Part shown: positions 18,515 through 27,041 of the stretch, piece by piece
Layout: each line of letters starts with the position of its first letter
Numbering within the stretch: the stretch's first letter is position 1
Source: Pseudomonas sp. LP_7_YM
Lineage (GTDB): Bacteria > Pseudomonadota > Gammaproteobacteria > Pseudomonadales > Pseudomonadaceae
Direction of reading: 5' to 3'
DNA: 64,000 bases
Assembly: GCF_004364435.1 (NCBI RefSeq)
Contig: NZ_SOCT01000001.1
Coordinates: 248,001 to 312,000 of the forward strand
Program-made: the position numbers and the translations under genes
Notes under the pieces: generated by a model
Database searches by the model: none
What the model was told of the DNA's origin: nothing
The model's input: only the letters and a program-made list of their open reading frames with translations

Positions 18515-18982
18515 GGGGGCATCCTCATATCTTCGATCCGTGAATCCATGACTGACCTATCCGCTGAATCGGCAGAAAATGTCAATATAGTGACGTTTTT
18601 TCTATCTTTTCCAGAAAAAGCCAATATTTTGTCGATTAAGCGCTCTGTCGAAAGGCATTTCAATCCCAGCAATGAGAAGAAGCTTCGTTGTTCTCATTTC
18701 TGATGCAGGACTACTTCCAATGCGGATCGGTTATTCCCTCAAACGAGTGCTGGGGGTGAGTAAAGCCCATGAAACAGGCACTGTCATGGTGGCCGATAGC
18801 ATAGAGCCAGCTGAACCTGCGTGTTTTGAGCAGGTGTCAGGCAGCGCGATAGGGATAGGATCCAATATCTGCGGGCGTCCGGGATGGGCGGTGGAGATAA
18901 AAAATATTTTTGCGGTGGGCTTTTTCGTCAGGGCGTGAGGTCAATATTTGACGCAGTGAATCGTATAACGGAGTGAAGGCAT
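18515..18982. promoter_or_regulatory. Divergent psl / yegS control region
   Basis: 468 bp without a gene and AT-rich compared with its surroundings. On the minus strand a perfect TTGACA lies about 85 bp before the pslA ATG, but the -10 candidate 17 bp downstream is poor. A TATATT hexamer just upstream of it could be a second -10 element. An ACGGA pentamer, the RsmA/CsrA core, lies at 18535-18539 in the pslA leader beside a GAGG ribosome-binding site. Psl translation is repressed by RsmA in P. aeruginosa; the sequence only permits the same here. The yegS side has a clear GGAG ribosome-binding site. Confidence 0.45.
18671..18698. repeat. Inverted repeat upstream of pslA
   Basis: Arms AATGAGAA (18671-18678) and TTCTCATT (18691-18698) are perfect reverse complements with a 12-bp spacer containing GAAGCTTC. 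It lies about 157-184 bp before the pslA start. The arms are AT-rich and lack a T-run, so an operator is more likely than a terminator. Confidence 0.5.
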
Positions 18983-19891
18983 ATGACGGAGCGCAGGGCA
19001 GTATTGATTCTCCATGGCAAGCAGGCGCTCAACGAGGACGTTCGCAATGCTGTGCAGCGCAAGCGCAACCATGGTTGGGAGCTTGACGTGCGGGTGACAT
19101 GGGAAGGGGGTGATGCTCAGCGGCTGGTTGCCGACGCGTTGCAGGCCGGCCATCGCCGGATCATCGCCGGTGGAGGCGATGGCACGCTGCGGGAAGTCGC
19201 CGAGGCGCTGGCGCTGGCCGATACCGAAGCCAGTCTGGTTATCCTGCCGCTGGGCACGGCCAACGATTTCGCACGGTCTGCGGGCGTTCCCCTGGACATC
19301 GAGCGGGCTCTGGATTTGCTGGATGTGCCCGCACGCGCGGTGGACATGGGATCTGTAGACGGTCAGCTGTTTCTCAACATGGCCACGGGCGGATTTGGCA
19401 GCCAGGTGACCGCCAGCACTTCTGAAGATTTGAAGAAAGTGCTGGGTGGTGCTGCCTATCTGTTCACCGGGCTTTCGCGCTTCAGCGAGTTGAAATCTGC
19501 CTACGGCGAATTGAGTGGTCCGGACTTCCACTGGCGCGGTGACTTGCTCGCCCTGGGCATCGGCAATGGCCGGCAGGCGGGCGGCGGTCATCCATTGTGC
19601 CCCACCGCGTTGGCCGATGATGGCTTGCTCGATATCAGTATCCTGCCCGCGCCGCAGGAAGTGGTCGGCACCCTCAAGAGCCTGCTCGAGGGCGGTTTGG
19701 GGATCGACAATTTGTTCGTACGTGCGCGCTTGCCCTGGGTCGAGCTGAAATCTACCCGGGGGCTGGATATCAATCTGGACGGCGAGCCCCTTCGCGGTGA
19801 ACAGCTGCGCTTTGAGGCCCGGCCGGCCGCCCTGCGCATTCATCTGCCCGCGCATTCACCGCTGCTGGGTGGCGCCAGGCGAATCGAGTGA
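18983..19891 (+). CDS. YegS/DAGK-family lipid kinase
   Basis: About 302 aa diacylglycerol-kinase-fold protein. The nucleotide-binding motif IIAGGGDGTLREVAEAL is near residue 60 and LPLGTANDFARS near residue 90, the YegS/DAGK signature; LDINLDGEPL near the C-terminus supplies the acidic active-site region. YegS of E. coli phosphorylates phosphatidylglycerol in vitro; the substrate here is unknown. A GGAG site lies about 10 bp before the ATG. It is divergent from the psl operon and belongs to the conserved backbone. Confidence 0.9.
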   Translation: MTERRAVLILHGKQALNEDVRNAVQRKRNHGWELDVRVTWEGGDAQRLVADALQAGHRRIIAGGGDGTLREVAEALALADTEASLVILPLGTANDFARSAGVPLDIERALDLLDVPARAVDMGSVDGQLFLNMATGGFGSQVTASTSEDLKKVLGGAAYLFTGLSRFSELKSAYGELSGPDFHWRGDLLALGIGNGRQAGGGHPLCPTALADDGLLDISILPAPQEVVGTLKSLLEGGLGIDNLFVRARLPWVELKSTRGLDINLDGEPLRGEQLRFEARPAALRIHLPAHSPLLGGARRIE

Positions 19892-19939
19892 AGGGCGGTC
19901 TGGCAGACGGGTGCAGATGTCCATTGGGGGGCGACTGTG

Positions 19940-20599
19940 TCAGTCATCCAGGCTAATGATCTGCTCTTTGACACAAAACAGCACCAGCCCTGCCACGTCG
20001 AAAATCTGCAAGCGTTTCATGATCTGCGAGCGATGGGTTTCGACGGTCTTGACGCTCAGGCCCAGGCCTTTAGCGATTTCCCGGGTGGATTTGCCGCGAA
20101 CGATCAGGCGCAGGATCTCCAGTTGCCGCGCGGTCAGGTTATGGTTCTCGACCCCTTCGGCCTTGCCCGACTGACCACTCATCAGCGCTTGATTGATAAC
20201 GGTGTGGGCGATGGCCGGACTCAGGTAGCGCTCGTCATTGCGTAATGCATCCAAAGCCTGCTCGATCTCGGTGGCGGTGGCGTCCTTGAGCAGGTAGCCG
20301 TGGGCTCCGCCCTCCAGGGCGCGCATGATCAACCGAGGTTCGGCGTGCATGGACAGAATCAGGACCTTGCTGCTGGGCAGCGCACGGTGCAGCCGTTCCA
20401 GGGCGTCCAGCCCGTCGCTGTCCTTCATGGAGATGTCCAGCAGGATGATGTCTGGCTTGAGGTCCAGGGTCATCTCCAGCAACTGCTCGCCATCGTCCGC
20501 CTCACCAATGACCTCATAGCCTGGTATGTCGGACAACAGCGACCGAACACCGGCACGAATCAGGGCGTGGTCATCGACCAGAAGAAGATTGCAGGTCAT
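19940..20599 (-). CDS. NarL/FixJ-family response regulator
   Basis: About 219 aa. Receiver domain at residues 1-120 with the acidic pair DD (9-10), phosphoacceptor Asp55 in ILLDISM, Ser/Thr in LILSMHA and the switch lysine in LLKDA. The C-terminal LuxR-type helix-turn-helix (about 150-210) has LTARQLEILRLIVRGKSTREIA and SVKTVETHR. Its ATG overlaps the stop of the kinase gene upstream (ATGA), so the two form a two-component pair. The regulon is unknown. Confidence 0.92.
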   Translation of the reverse strand: MTCNLLLVDDHALIRAGVRSLLSDIPGYEVIGEADDGEQLLEMTLDLKPDIILLDISMKDSDGLDALERLHRALPSSKVLILSMHAEPRLIMRALEGGAHGYLLKDATATEIEQALDALRNDERYLSPAIAHTVINQALMSGQSGKAEGVENHNLTARQLEILRLIVRGKSTREIAKGLGLSVKTVETHRSQIMKRLQIFDVAGLVLFCVKEQIISLDD

Positions 20600-21453
20600 G
20601 AGTGCTTACTTGTCTCAGCGCTCTTGGCGCGCTCGCGGGTACGCGGGGGCCAGGGGAACAGCGCTTGAATGCGGGTGCCACAACCAGGTTTGCTATCAAC
20701 CGTCAGATGCCCGCCGAGTAGCGTGGCTCGTTCCTCCATGCCCGCCATCCCTCGTTGACCCTGCGCGCCGGGATTGTGTGCCGGTGAGAAACCAAGGCCG
20801 TCATCGCAGATGCTCAACGCCAGCCCTTCGGCAAGCCGCTGAATACGCACCCGCAGATTCTTCGCCTGGGCATGGCGCAGCATATTGGTAACTGCCTCCT
20901 GAGTAATGCGAAAGGCTGCGATCGCCATTTCTTCCGGAATTCCGGCCAGTCGCTGCTGACATTCAAGGCTCCAGAGTATTGGCGTCTGAGCCAGCGTTTG
21001 CAGCAAATGCGCACGCAGACTGGCCTCAAGGCCCAAGCTGGCCAGTTGTCGAGGATTGAGGCTCGCCGACACATCCCGAACCTTGCTCAGGGTTTCATCA
21101 AGGATACTGTCAAGCATCGTGCAATGCAGGTGCAGGTCTTGAGGGGCGCGCCGCTGCAGCCATCCACATTGCAGCTTGGCGGCCGTCAGCATCTGTCCGA
21201 TGTCGTCATGCAGCTCCCTGCTTAGACGGTGACGCTCGGCTTCCTGGACGTTCAGCATGTGGTCTGCCAATTCCTGAGGCTGAAACTGGATTGTGTGGTT
21301 GGCACGGCTCAGGCCGTACCAGCAGGTCAATAACGCCAGAATATTAAGCAGCGCCCACAGCAGGCTGCTGTCGTAGAGCCAGGCGACGGCGTTACACGCA
21401 GTAGTCGCCAGAATGACCGCCATTATCCAGCCAGATACTTTGTTGGAATTCAT
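20596..21453 (-). CDS. HisKA_3-type sensor histidine kinase
   Basis: About 285 aa from the ATG at 21453 (a second ATG at 21489 would add 12 residues). Two hydrophobic segments (about residues 8-50) with almost no periplasmic loop are followed by the dimerisation/phosphoacceptor helix RHRLSRELHDDIGQ, where His is the phosphosite. The ATPase domain has ITQEAVTNMLRHAQA (N box), DDGLGFSP and GQRGMAGMEERATLLGG (G boxes). The lack of a sensory domain suggests it senses within or near the membrane. Cognate to the adjacent NarL-type regulator. Confidence 0.9.
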   Translation of the reverse strand: MNSNKVSGWIMAVILATTACNAVAWLYDSSLLWALLNILALLTCWYGLSRANHTIQFQPQELADHMLNVQEAERHRLSRELHDDIGQMLTAAKLQCGWLQRRAPQDLHLHCTMLDSILDETLSKVRDVSASLNPRQLASLGLEASLRAHLLQTLAQTPILWSLECQQRLAGIPEEMAIAAFRITQEAVTNMLRHAQAKNLRVRIQRLAEGLALSICDDGLGFSPAHNPGAQGQRGMAGMEERATLLGGHLTVDSKPGCGTRIQALFPWPPRTRERAKSAETSKHS

Positions 21454-21878
21454 GGGCCGTAACTTCAAAGTCTTGTTGCTGCCATGCATAGCGATGAAGC
21501 CATCGGATAATCGTTGCGGATGCCTGAACGTTCATTGTCAGTTCCGTTAAGAGGGACAACGTAGCGCGCCTGCTCTCGAGTATGTGTGTGCACAAAGCGC
21601 TCTTGGACTTTCAACAGGTGTTCAAACAATGACAAAGGCACTGTAATCGCGGCCGCCGATCTTACCTTAAATGCCGGTGCAATCAGCGCCGAGTATAAAT
21701 AAGCCTGTCCGTTAACAGTCGGGCAATCTGTACTGCTTGCGCACCGATACTGCTGATGAACGCCGAGAGACGACCTGTATTTGCGCGAAAAGTGTGTGCA
21801 GTGTTTCGTCCTGGCACCCTGTCGTCGGGGCGGTAAGCGCTTTGGGCTGCGGTTTCAACGCCTGGATCAGCGGTCGGC
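21454..21878. other. 425-bp region without a clear gene
   Basis: Lies between the kinase start and the Hpt-like gene stop. On the minus strand the frames after the Hpt-like stop stay open for 50-70 codons with plausible residues (for example DETLHTLFAQIQ in one frame and RLSAFISSIGAQAVQIARLL in another), as if a longer C-terminus had been broken by frameshifts. No promoter or terminator stands out. Confidence 0.35.
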
Positions 21879-22367
21879 TCACCGGCTAATGCCGAAACCC
21901 TGATGAGGGGCGGGCCCAGGCACCGGCAACACCACTGAACCGGCTTGGTTGCTCTGCATCTGGCTGATTGCGCAAAAACAACGCAAGTGCTCAAGCAGTT
22001 CCTTTTGCTCGCTGTCGTCCAGCGGCAGCAGACCCGTAAGCGGGTCGACCAGTTCGACCTGCCAGGACAGCAGGCAAAGGCATTGTCGCAGACACACCAG
22101 CGTGTTTGGCAAAAGAGGTCCGGCGACGCTGGCGCCATGCAGCAAATGACGAATCTGTCGAGCAAAACTGGCAATGGACGGCACCGCGGCGACGTCCGCC
22201 TTGCCGGCGATCTGCCGCAGTGTATCGAGCAGGCAATCGATTGCGTCCCTGTCGTCGCGGATCAGTTCCAGATGGCTCAGGCATTCGTCGGCGCGGCTAA
22301 CAAGCGGGTACGCCTCGCTGAGAAAATCGCCGGGCGTTTGCTGCCATTCGTCGTTGCCATTCAGCAT
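21879..22367 (-). CDS. Hypothetical protein with Hpt-like helical domain lacking the histidine
   Basis: About 162 aa, mostly helical. The first 80 residues (DFLSEAYPLVSRADECLSHL, then LLDTLRQIAGKADV) follow the pattern of CheA-type Hpt domains, in which a helix with HTIKG carries the phosphorylated histidine. Here the position reads RQIAGKA, so the histidine is absent and the protein could not relay phosphate. The C-terminal 30 residues are rich in Pro and Gly and may be out of frame. Its neighbour cheV is divergent, which suggests a chemotaxis link, but that is inference. Confidence 0.5.
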   Translation of the reverse strand: MLNGNDEWQQTPGDFLSEAYPLVSRADECLSHLELIRDDRDAIDCLLDTLRQIAGKADVAAVPSIASFARQIRHLLHGASVAGPLLPNTLVCLRQCLCLLSWQVELVDPLTGLLPLDDSEQKELLEHLRCFCAISQMQSNQAGSVVLPVPGPAPHQGFGISR

Positions 22368-22816
22368 CTGAGGTCTTCACTCTTCATGGATAGCGATCCA
22401 GGATCACGCGGGGCGAGTGGGCCAAAGTTAATGCCGAAGGCGAATGAAAGTCTGTAGGGCGTTTCTGAATATCGTGAATCGTTTGCAGTCAATGGAAAAC
22501 GATCGCGTGCAATACCGTCCCTGGTGTTCCGGTTTCTCGGCTCCGTGATAACGGGTTTCGGGGGATCGAGAGATTCCACAAGCACGACCACGTACCTGAC
22601 TCCATTCATTCAGTGAGAATGACGTCACAATAATGGCTATTAGAAACCACGAATATCAGGTTTGCCCTGATGACGAATAAGGAATACCCCTAGAAGCCAT
22701 GCGGCAAGCCTGTCCCGGGCCACGCTGAAGGCATGTATATCCGGGTGTTCTACTGTCCGACAGTCAAGCATGATGTTAATGTGATATCAACTATGGCGCA
22801 GGGGATTTTTCTACAT
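22368..22816. other. Intergenic region upstream of cheV
   Basis: About 450 bp with no supported gene. A small hairpin (ATCAGG at 22655-22660, CCTGAT at 22666-22671, 5-base loop) is the only other structure I see. The cheV promoter lies at its right edge. Confidence 0.4.
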
Positions 22817-22843
22817 TAAGGTCTGCCCCGGCGCTGCCGATAA
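22817..22843 (+). promoter_or_regulatory. FliA (sigma-28) promoter of cheV
   Basis: TAAG at 22817-22820, a 15-bp spacer, then GCCGATAA at 22836-22843. The consensus is TAAA-N15-GCCGATAA, so the -10 is perfect and the -35 has one mismatch. It lies 42 bp before the cheV ATG. This places cheV in the late flagellar/chemotaxis regulon. Confidence 0.85.
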
Positions 22844-22885
22844 AAGATAGGCGGACTTACTTGAACCCTGCTCCAGGAGCAACAG

Positions 22886-23812
22886 ATGGCTGGCATTCTC
22901 GACACGGTAGACCAACGTACACAGCTGGTAGGTGAGAACCGCCTGGAAATTCTCATGTTCCGCCTGGCCGGTCGACAGCTGTTCGCGATCAACGTGTTCA
23001 AGGTGCAGGAAGTGCTGCAATTGCCCAAGTTGACCCTGATGCCGCAGCGCCATCCGTTCGTCTGCGGCGTGGTCAACCTGCGCGGGCAGACATTGCCGGT
23101 CATTGACCTGTCTCAGGCAATCGGCATGCGTCCGCTGGTGCCAGGCGCATCGAGTACCATCATTGTCACTGAATACAACCGCTCCGTTCAGGCCTTTCTG
23201 GTAGGCGGTGTTGATCGTATCGTCAACATGAACTGGGAAGCCATTCTGCCGCCACCGACCAGCGCAGGACGTCAACATTACCTGACCGCCATCAGCAAGG
23301 TCGACGATCAACTGGTTGAAATCATCGATGTCGAGAAAGTACTTGCCGAGATCGTGCCCTACAACGCCAAGGTCTCCCGCGATAAACTCGAAGACCCGGT
23401 GCTGGCGCTCGCCCGCGGGCGTGAAGTGCTGCTGGTGGATGACTCCAACGTAGCGCTCTCGCAGCTGCGTGACACGCTGGGCCAGCTTGGCGTGAAGATG
23501 CACGTTGCCAGCGACGGGCTCAAGGGGTTGAACATGCTCAAGGCCTGGGCTGACAGCGGGGAGGTGATGACTGACAAGTTGCTGATGGTGTTCACCGACG
23601 CCGAGATGCCGGAAATGGATGGCTATCGATTGACTACCGAGATACGCAACGATCCTCGCCTGCGCGGTCTTTACGTGGTGCTTCATACCTCTCTGTCGGG
23701 CAGCTTCAACGAATCGATGGTCAAAAAGGTCGGCTGTGACAATTTTCTGTCCAAATTTCAGCCGGACAAACTGGTGGACGTGGTGCGTGAGCGCTTGATG
23801 CTCGACAACTGA
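22886..23812 (+). CDS. cheV: Chemotaxis coupling protein CheV
   Basis: About 308 aa. The N-terminal CheW domain (residues 20-165) includes FAINVFKVQEVLQLPKL and VCGVVNLRGQTLPVIDL. The C-terminal receiver domain (about 178-305) has VLLVDDSNVA, Asp in MVFTDAEMPEMDGY and Thr in LHTSLSG. CheV couples chemoreceptors to CheA and can itself be phosphorylated. An AGGAG site lies about 8 bp before the ATG. It is a single-gene unit with its own FliA promoter and terminator, away from other che genes. Confidence 0.95.
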   Translation: MAGILDTVDQRTQLVGENRLEILMFRLAGRQLFAINVFKVQEVLQLPKLTLMPQRHPFVCGVVNLRGQTLPVIDLSQAIGMRPLVPGASSTIIVTEYNRSVQAFLVGGVDRIVNMNWEAILPPPTSAGRQHYLTAISKVDDQLVEIIDVEKVLAEIVPYNAKVSRDKLEDPVLALARGREVLLVDDSNVALSQLRDTLGQLGVKMHVASDGLKGLNMLKAWADSGEVMTDKLLMVFTDAEMPEMDGYRLTTEIRNDPRLRGLYVVLHTSLSGSFNESMVKKVGCDNFLSKFQPDKLVDVVRERLMLDN

Positions 23813-23833
23813 GACGCCTCCAGGCTTTCTTTG

Positions 23834-23862
23834 AGCCCCTTGCTGTATGGAGGGGCTTTTTT
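23834..23862 (+). terminator. Rho-independent terminator of cheV
   Basis: AGCCCCT (23834-23840), 10-base loop, AGGGGCT (23851-23857), then a run of T. It lies about 20 bp after the cheV stop. Confidence 0.85.
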
Positions 23863-23935
23863 ACACCTGTACCGTTCGCTGACGCAAAGGCTCCTATAAA
23901 GTATGGGTTTTGTGCCCAGCCATAAGGACGCGTCC

Positions 23936-24745
23936 ATGCTGCACCTCAGCGCGCTATACCGCTATCCCCTGAAATCCTGCAAGGCGGAGCCACTGCAACA
24001 GGCCGCCTTCGATGACTTGGGGCTGACTGGTGATCGACGCTGGATGCTGGTAGACGAAAGCAGCGGCCGCTTTTTCACTCAGCGCGCTTTGCCTGGCATG
24101 TCACAGCTTTCGGTGCAGTGGAACGAGCACGGCGGCATTACGCTTTCGGCGCCGGGACTCACTGCGCTGGATGTCGCGCTCCCCGAGAATGTCGAGGACA
24201 ACCTGCGGGGTGTCACCGTCTGGCGCGATACGTTGCGAGTGCCTGACGCTGGCGATGAAGCGGCACAGTGGGTCAGCGACTTCATCGGCAAAACTGCGCG
24301 CGTCGTGCACATACCCAAGGATCGCGCCCGCGGCCTGCCGCCGGGCTACGGTTGCGTCGATGACAAGGTCGGATTCGCAGATGGCTTCCCGCTGCTGTTG
24401 ATTGGTCAGGCATCACTGGACGATCTGTCGACCCGGATTGGCCGTCCTCAGGAGATGCTGCGTTTTCGCCCGAACCTGGTCGTGGAGGGCGCTGAAGCCT
24501 TCGCCGAAGACGGATGGAAGCGCATTCGCATCGGAAAATTGGAATTCCGACTGCTCGGCGGTTGCGCGCGTTGCATCCTTACCACGCTTGATCCCGCTAC
24601 GGGTGAACGCAGCGATGATCGCGAGCCGTTGACTACGCTCAAGACCTATCGGGAGGAAGAAGGCCAGATCTGGTTCGGCCAGAACATGGTCAGCGATGGA
24701 GCGGGTGTCGTGGAGCTTGGAATGAAAGTGGAAGTATTGGAATGA
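23936..24745 (+). CDS. MOSC domain protein (YcbX/mARC-like, no ferredoxin domain)
   Basis: About 269 aa from the ATG at 23936, preceded by AAGGA. The N-terminal beta-barrel domain (LSALYRYPLKSCKAEPL, LTGDRRWMLVDE) is followed by the MOSC domain with the cofactor-binding cysteine in GGCARCILTTLDPATGE. YcbX and eukaryotic mARC reduce N-hydroxylated compounds using molybdenum cofactor. E. coli YcbX carries an extra C-terminal 2Fe-2S ferredoxin domain; this protein ends before it, so electrons must come from a separate partner. Confidence 0.88.
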   Translation: MLHLSALYRYPLKSCKAEPLQQAAFDDLGLTGDRRWMLVDESSGRFFTQRALPGMSQLSVQWNEHGGITLSAPGLTALDVALPENVEDNLRGVTVWRDTLRVPDAGDEAAQWVSDFIGKTARVVHIPKDRARGLPPGYGCVDDKVGFADGFPLLLIGQASLDDLSTRIGRPQEMLRFRPNLVVEGAEAFAEDGWKRIRIGKLEFRLLGGCARCILTTLDPATGERSDDREPLTTLKTYREEEGQIWFGQNMVSDGAGVVELGMKVEVLE

Positions 24746-24838
24746 GTGTTTGTTAATCCGCGTTAATCGGTGGGCTGACCGGCGGTGGCGAATCCTGGAA
24801 CGCCCCCGCTGGCAGTCAGCTCTACTGAATCCGCATAT

Positions 24839-26767
24839 TCACAAGTCATCGAAGAAGCGTTCGTGCCAGTCCACCAGCGGCTGTGGCGCATTGAGCTTTT
24901 GACCATAGATCACTGCGTAAGACAGCACGTTCTGCACGTACTGACGTGTCTCGTCGAACGGGATGCTTTCGACCCACACATCGAACGCCAGATGGTTTGC
25001 GCCTCTGAGCCACTGCTTCACGCGGCCGGGGCCAGCGTTATAGGCTGCCGAAGCCAATACCCGATTCCCGTTGAACATGGTGTGGACCTGACTCAGGTAG
25101 GCCGCTCCCAACTGAATGTTCTTGTCCGGGTCCAGCACCTGTGCGGGTGAGGCCAGCGGAATGCTGAATTTGCGCGCCGTTTCCTTGGCCGTTGCCGGCA
25201 TCAGTTGCATCAGGCCACTGGCGCCGACGCCCGAGCGGGCATCGTCCATGAAGGCGCTTTCCTGGCGGGTGATAGCGAACACCCAGCTGGAGTGCAGACC
25301 GCGAATCTGTGCCTCGCGCACCAGCGTATCGCGGTGGGCCATGGGGAAGCGGATGTCCAGATCGTCCCAATACTGGGCCTGGCTGATAGTGCGAATGGCC
25401 GGGAAGTACCAGCGCATGTCATAGGCCAGTTTGGCCTGGGCGACCATTTCGTCACGGTTGAAATGGCGAGTCACGTGATACCACTCGCGGCGACCGTTCA
25501 CCACTTCGCCGCGATCGTAGAATTCCAGCGCACGCCGCACACCCGCAGTGTTACGCACCTTGTTGATGGTGGCCTGGGTGAGCGGCAATGGCCTGTTGTT
25601 GAGCATATAAGGCGTCTGCGTGCGATCTGCGGCCAGGAAACCGTAGAAGTCACGCTCCTTGGCCACAGCCTTGTACATCGCCGGCAGCAACGGACTGTTG
25701 GGTTGCGACAGTTCCAGAGAACGGGCCTGCCAATAACGCCAGCGGTTGGTGGTCGCCAGATCCTGGGGCAGACGTCGGGTCAGTTCATAGGCGTCGTTCC
25801 AGCGGCCAAGACGCAGCAACAGCCGCAGACGCCACTCGGTCACGGTGTCGTCACGCAGGTCCGGGTCGTACCGGGTCATCAGCCCCAGGGCGCGGTCATC
25901 ATAGCTGCGCGCTAGGGTCAGGCCGATTTCCTTGGCGATCTGCACCTGTTCTTCATGGGAAAAATGCAACATCGGTGCATAGCTGTCGAGCAACTCCATT
26001 GCCCGTTGCGGATCCTGCTTGGCCAGCCGGCGCAAACCCAGACCGACCACATCGGACATGGCCTCATCGGCGGGCATGAATTGCCCTTGGCTGTTGACCA
26101 TTTCAGGCTTCTGAGCCACGGCGATCAGCAGACGACCTTGAGGGGCGAGGGTGGTCATGCTGTTGACCAACTGGTTGGCCAGCGCATAGTTGCGCGCCTG
26201 TGCCGCCAGCTTGGCGCGCTGCCAGCGCTTCTGTTCGGTCAGTTGGCCTTCCACCGCCCATTGGGTAAAGAAGGCGTCACAGGCAGTTGGCAGGGTTTTG
26301 CCGGTCATCCACAGTTTTTCCGCGTTGGCGTAGCCTTCCGAACGCAGGTTGTGACTTAACTGATAGGAGCCATAAAGGCAGTCCAGCTCGGTGAAGTTGA
26401 GTTTGGGATCGTAATATTTGACGAACGGCTGCCAGTCCCCGCGCGAAGCCAGCAGGCGCAACCAGCGCAGCTTCATAAAGTTGGCCTGCGGCAGATCGCC
26501 GTGCTCGGCAAGGAAGCGCTCGACTTCATCGTCACTGGCGCTGTTCAGCCGAGCGGTCAGCTCGTCGTACGCCAGATAGGGCTCCAGTGGATAATCGGCC
26601 AGTGCCGAGCCGTACAGGCGATACGGGCCAGCATCGCCCTTGGCCAGGGCTCGCTTGGCTTGATCGTAATACTGACGTTGGGTGGCGAGGTCGACCGCTT
26701 GGACGGACTGAGCTGCGGTGGCCGACAGAAGCAGGCAGGACAAAAGGCTGAACAAACGACTGCGCAT
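24839..26767 (-). CDS. slt: Soluble lytic murein transglycosylase Slt
   Basis: Periplasmic lytic transglycosylase of about 642 aa that cleaves the MurNAc-GlcNAc bond of peptidoglycan. A signal peptide (residues 1-25, ending SVQA) is followed by the long helical superhelix (U and L domains). The lysozyme-like catalytic domain is at the C-terminus, with the catalytic Glu near residue 502 in ITRQESAF, then GASGLMQLMPATA and SAAYNAGPGRV. Length is standard for the Slt70 family. Divergent from uup across 274 bp. Confidence 0.95.
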   Translation of the reverse strand: MRSRLFSLLSCLLLSATAAQSVQAVDLATQRQYYDQAKRALAKGDAGPYRLYGSALADYPLEPYLAYDELTARLNSASDDEVERFLAEHGDLPQANFMKLRWLRLLASRGDWQPFVKYYDPKLNFTELDCLYGSYQLSHNLRSEGYANAEKLWMTGKTLPTACDAFFTQWAVEGQLTEQKRWQRAKLAAQARNYALANQLVNSMTTLAPQGRLLIAVAQKPEMVNSQGQFMPADEAMSDVVGLGLRRLAKQDPQRAMELLDSYAPMLHFSHEEQVQIAKEIGLTLARSYDDRALGLMTRYDPDLRDDTVTEWRLRLLLRLGRWNDAYELTRRLPQDLATTNRWRYWQARSLELSQPNSPLLPAMYKAVAKERDFYGFLAADRTQTPYMLNNRPLPLTQATINKVRNTAGVRRALEFYDRGEVVNGRREWYHVTRHFNRDEMVAQAKLAYDMRWYFPAIRTISQAQYWDDLDIRFPMAHRDTLVREAQIRGLHSSWVFAITRQESAFMDDARSGVGASGLMQLMPATAKETARKFSIPLASPAQVLDPDKNIQLGAAYLSQVHTMFNGNRVLASAAYNAGPGRVKQWLRGANHLAFDVWVESIPFDETRQYVQNVLSYAVIYGQKLNAPQPLVDWHERFFDDL

Positions 26768-27041
26768 GAGACTTCCGTGCAGATGGACCGTTAAAAGTGT
26801 CGCTAGCTTAGCCTGTTGCCAGCGCCGGTTGAAGCGCTCACTTGTCGGTAGTCATAGATGGAAACAAACGTCCGGTTCAGAGGCGCAGTACGCGCGTTGA
26901 CAATGGGGCCGAACACAGCCTGGCGCTACTCTAAATTGCAGATCCCTGCCCATGCTTTACACAACCGCGAGCCTCCGACATCCAATCCCCCACCTACCGG
27001 GTATCTCAGGTAGAATGCGCCCCCGGTTTTTGGAGAAGCTC

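Noticed and set aside
17267..18703. 478-codon open frame on the plus strand
   Set aside because: It is antisense to pslA, is rich in His and Gln with no motif, and has no ribosome-binding site. Long antisense frames are common in GC-rich DNA.
24746..24838. Possible terminator between the MOSC gene and slt
   Set aside because: I see no stem with a T-run in these 93 bp despite the convergent genes.
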